A stretch of DNA of 24,992 nt from Bondarzewia mesenterica (lineage: Eukaryota; Basidiomycota; Agaricomycetes; Russulales; Bondarzewiaceae): contig SGPL01000484.1 in the NCBI GenBank assembly GCA_004802705.1, positions 1 through 24,992 on the forward strand. The letters are read 5' to 3'. Below the pieces are notes generated by a model. It was not told where the DNA came from. It did not search any database and was given only the letters and a program-made list of their open reading frames with translations. The translations under genes were made by a program, and so were the position numbers. Positions 22,407 through 24,992 of this stretch are shown in pieces. How positions within the stretch are numbered: the stretch's first letter is position 1; every line of letters begins with the position of its first letter.

Positions 22407-23614
22407 ATGGCCGCAAACACTTCAGTCAACACATACTCTGTCAATGAACGCGTACTATGTTATCATGGGCCTCTCATGTACGAGGCCAAAGTTTTGAGAG
22501 TTGAAAACTGGGACGAAACAACTACGAGGCTAGGTAGCGTCGGCCCGCACTACTTTATTCATTATAAAGGTTGGAAACAAACGTACGTCTCTAAATCTCT
22601 TGACAGAAGGACGCAATTTGATATCTATCGTGCACGGACAGATGGGATGAATTCGTCCCACCACAACGTTTGTTGAAATTTAATGAGGCAAACGTCGCTC
22701 TCCAGAAAGCCCTCGTCCAGGCAAATAGGGAGCCGTCGTCTGCCAAGGCGGACTCAAAGGCTTCGACGGCCACGAAGTCTCAACCCGCAGGCAGGCGGAA
22801 GGAGGGACGCGGGACGAAGCGAGGGAGGGAAGAGGATGACAATGCGAAGCGTCCGGAGCTGCGACTCGCGCTGCCCGAGGCTCTCAAGGTTCTCCTTGTT
22901 GACGATTGGGAAGCCGTGACGAAGAACAACCAGGTACATTCAACTCACTCCATTGTCATCATACAGGAGCTAATGTTAGGATGATAGCTTGTCACTCTTC
23001 CACGGAGTCCTACAGTCTTGGAGATCTTGCAGCAGTTCCAGGCCTACGTGTTTGCGTCACCTTCTCCACAGTACACTTGCCATTCTCCTAGCTGCGCATA
23101 CTATTTGCTGACTTTTTTCTCTCGACAGCCTGCGGGATCCGAAGACGGTGTTGCCGACGATCATCTCAGGGCTACAGGTCTACTTCGATCGCGCTCTTGG
23201 TTCTAGTCTCTTATATCGGTTTGAGAGACCGCAGTATGCCGAGATACGAAAGCGATATGTTACAGGGCCTACGGTGCGCATTGGACACGAACGAGAGATG
23301 AGCGCGGTATATGGTGCAGAGCATCTACTGCGCATGATTGGTAAGTTACTATCATCATCTCACATCCTGGATGCATCATATGTCCCCGTTGCTAGTGAGC
23401 CTACCTCAGATGGTGGCGGGCTCGACAATGGACCCGGAAAGCGTGGGTCTCGTGCGCGACTACGTTACCGAACTCATGAAGTGCGTTATCTTTTCTCAAC
23501 GTCCTTTTCCCGTTGCTCATGAGGGCTAGTTACATGCTCAAGGAGCGCAATCGAATATTTCAAGCCGAATACGATTCAGCGTCTCTTCAATATCAGAGTG
23601 TATCTCGCTCGTAG
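22407..23614 (+). CDS. EAF3: Chromatin modification protein Eaf3/MRG15
   Basis: Six exons, 22407-22582, 22642-22933, 22988-23070, 23129-23340, 23396-23480 and 23530-23614, encode 310 residues, close to the family norm. A chromo-barrel domain (about residues 10-80, with [15 protein letters not shown] and [18 protein letters not shown]) binds methylated histone H3 Lys36. A basic linker (about 85-125, [17 protein letters not shown]) follows. The MRG domain runs to the end and shows [30 protein letters not shown] and [15 protein letters not shown]. By family this is a shared subunit of the NuA4 acetyltransferase and Rpd3S deacetylase complexes, acting in the nucleus on transcribed chromatin. The start ATG has G at -3 and +4. 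The third intron boundary (CA|GTACAC at 23070/23071) is the least certain; it yields a phase-correct join to HLRDPKTVL. No residue appears lost. Confidence 0.94.
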
Positions 23615-24594
23615 GTCAAACCGCCCAGGCCTGTTTTCCTCCTTTCCCATTGGTTTGGGTGTACCATACTCTACGCTCCAATCGTCGACTGTCTTGCTAC
23701 TGTATCTGAACATCGAACGGTATGAAATGCAGTCACCGATCTGCCCAAGTTCTGTTCGCAACAAGCAAAGTTGCAGGCAAAGGGAAGAAAGGAGACTGCA
23801 TCATGCACCTTGAGTCTTCGATTTGTACCCACCTGAAGATTTTCAAATGGACAAATATTTTATCAGATAAGTGCATACCCTATGGTCTGGCATGTCCTTG
23901 CTGCCACCGTTGTCTTGTACAAGTCTCCCTGCATAATTCTGGCTGCGCTTTACACACGACGTGCACCGTGTGTACTGCTTCCCAAAGCTAACGGCCGGTT
24001 GCCTCCGTTGTTTTAACGGAGATTCACTGACTCGGCTTGTTCCCTCACGCACCCGCAGACAGGCGAGGCCTACTTATGACTCTACAATTTTTGCCCCAAC
24101 CACCACGTTCTAAACGTTCGATCACTGGAACACCGGTAAGCGTGTTTATCACAGGCTGGCCTTCCAAAAGCACTTGCCGCAACTTGCGTCCGGATCCCAA
24201 CAACTTCATCGTCTTGTTCCGATGATTTCTTCCCTGTAAATGCTTTCCTGCCCTGGTTTCCGCATCCTCTACATCTTCGCATACGTATAGATAATATTAT
24301 CGCGCATGAGATCGGCATGAGATGTAGTAGGGTGTAGTATTTATACAAGTGCAGTTTGTCGACCTACGTAGCATGGACGTCGCATGGAATAACAAAATGA
24401 CTTCGACATGAGAATGTACAATTTCTAATAGACCGATTCAACGGTCGGACAAAGCAAACCAAAACATGTAATTGCATAGCGATCGACACAGAAGCACTAA
24501 ACAATTCTCCATCGCACAAAAGGTGACCAGTTCAAGTTCATAGAAACACGCAGCTCCGAAGACGTGATCGAACAACACAAGATGCTGTTGCTCC
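23615..24594. other. Convergent 3' intergenic region, no gene supported
   Basis: 980 bases between the EAF3 stop and the stop of the right-edge gene on the minus strand. The longest frame (23722-23991, plus, under 90 codons) is Cys-rich but matches no zinc-binding pattern I recognise. The stretch becomes AT-rich toward 24280-24500, consistent with 3' UTR sequence. No RNA gene was seen. Confidence 0.55.
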
Positions 24595-24992
24595 TCACTG
24601 GGAATGCTTCGCCCGCTTAGGCTTGGGAGTGGGAGATGGTGGTTCGTCGGGCAATTGATCGTTGAAGCGCGGTGCCCAGCTCGATGTCGGCGAGTCAGCC
24701 TGAGGCCCTATGATCGTCGTCGGAGGGACTTGATCCTTTTTCGGAGAGTTGACATCCCATGAACCCACTCCGTCCGCCTTCCGCCTTTCCTCCTCTTCTT
24801 TGCGCTGATCGTTATACCTTTCGTCATTGGGGGGTTGATGAACCAATGACAACTCGGCCCTCTCGAATGCGGCTATCACTTTGTCATGTATACCTTCGAA
24901 GCTGTAACTCTTGTAAGCTTCGTGAAGAATGCCATGGAATTCGGAAATGAGACATGTAAGCGGTGAACAGAATGGAGAGATGAACAATATAA
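24595..24992 (-). CDS. C-terminal part of an unidentified protein, cut by the right edge
   Basis: The frame is open from the window edge to the TGA at 24597-24595, giving about 130 visible residues. A probable helical segment (FHGILHEAYKSYSFEGIHDK through VIAAFERAELSLV) is followed by a charged run (DQRKEEEERRKADG). The tail is disordered and Pro/Ser-rich, ending in the basic stretch KPKRAKHSQ, which could be a nuclear localisation signal. The bases nearest the edge (about 24950-24992) are pyrimidine-rich on the coding strand, so they may be intron rather than coding, but I see no clear acceptor. I do not recognise the family. It is convergent with EAF3. Confidence 0.6.
   Translation of the reverse strand, partial: ILFISPFCSPLTCLISEFHGILHEAYKSYSFEGIHDKVIAAFERAELSLVHQPPNDERYNDQRKEEEERRKADGVGSWDVNSPKKDQVPPTTIIGPQADSPTSSWAPRFNDQLPDEPPSPTPKPKRAKHSQ

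Noticed and set aside
1..24992. Possibility of a biosynthetic cluster, defence system or mobile element
   Set aside because: No synthase, P450 group, transposase, reverse transcriptase, integrase or repeat array was recognised; the identifiable genes are unrelated conserved fungal genes.

Overview
The window reads as nuclear DNA of a filamentous basidiomycete, most likely an Agaricomycete. The genes carry many short GT-AG introns (about 50-90 bases) and very small exons. They include clear homologues of fungal KIN1, GPI13 and EAF3, and a Zn2Cys6 regulator of a type I associate with mushroom-forming fungi. No bacterial operon, prophage, CRISPR array, rRNA, convincing tRNA or recognisable transposon was seen. 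The exon models below were built by hand from splice signals, reading phase and family conservation, and no transcript data were available.

Layout, left to right. (1) 1-3189, minus: KIN1/MARK-type Ser/Thr kinase, with its C-terminus beyond the left edge and one unusually long intron. (2) 3190-4924: no gene seen. (3) 4925-7165, minus: eleven-exon amino acid transporter of the AAAP/MTR type, with a 13-base exon and a GC-AG intron. (4) 7166-8038: promoter side of the transporter, holding a strong GC-rich hairpin. (5) 8039-9910, minus: intronless single-pass membrane protein of unknown function. (6) 10151-10576, minus: weakly supported small proline/serine-rich ORF. (7) 10577-13179: about 2.6 kb without a supportable gene, probably the regulatory and leader region of the next gene. 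(8) 13180-18181, plus: about twenty-exon Zn2Cys6 transcription factor of about 1176 residues. (9) 18738-21832, minus: GPI13, convergent with the transcription factor. (10) 22407-23614, plus: EAF3/MRG15, divergent from GPI13 across a 574-base shared promoter. (11) 24595-24992, minus: C-terminal exon of an unidentified gene cut by the right edge.

The genes serve unrelated housekeeping and regulatory roles: polarity/cell-wall kinase signalling, amino acid uptake, GPI-anchor synthesis, histone acetylation/deacetylation targeting, and developmental or metabolic transcription. I see no sign of a metabolic cluster or a dedicated multi-gene system. The points most worth a second look are the gene architecture (microexons, two GC-AG introns, a 924-base intron), the unidentified intronless membrane protein, and the structured non-coding stretches.
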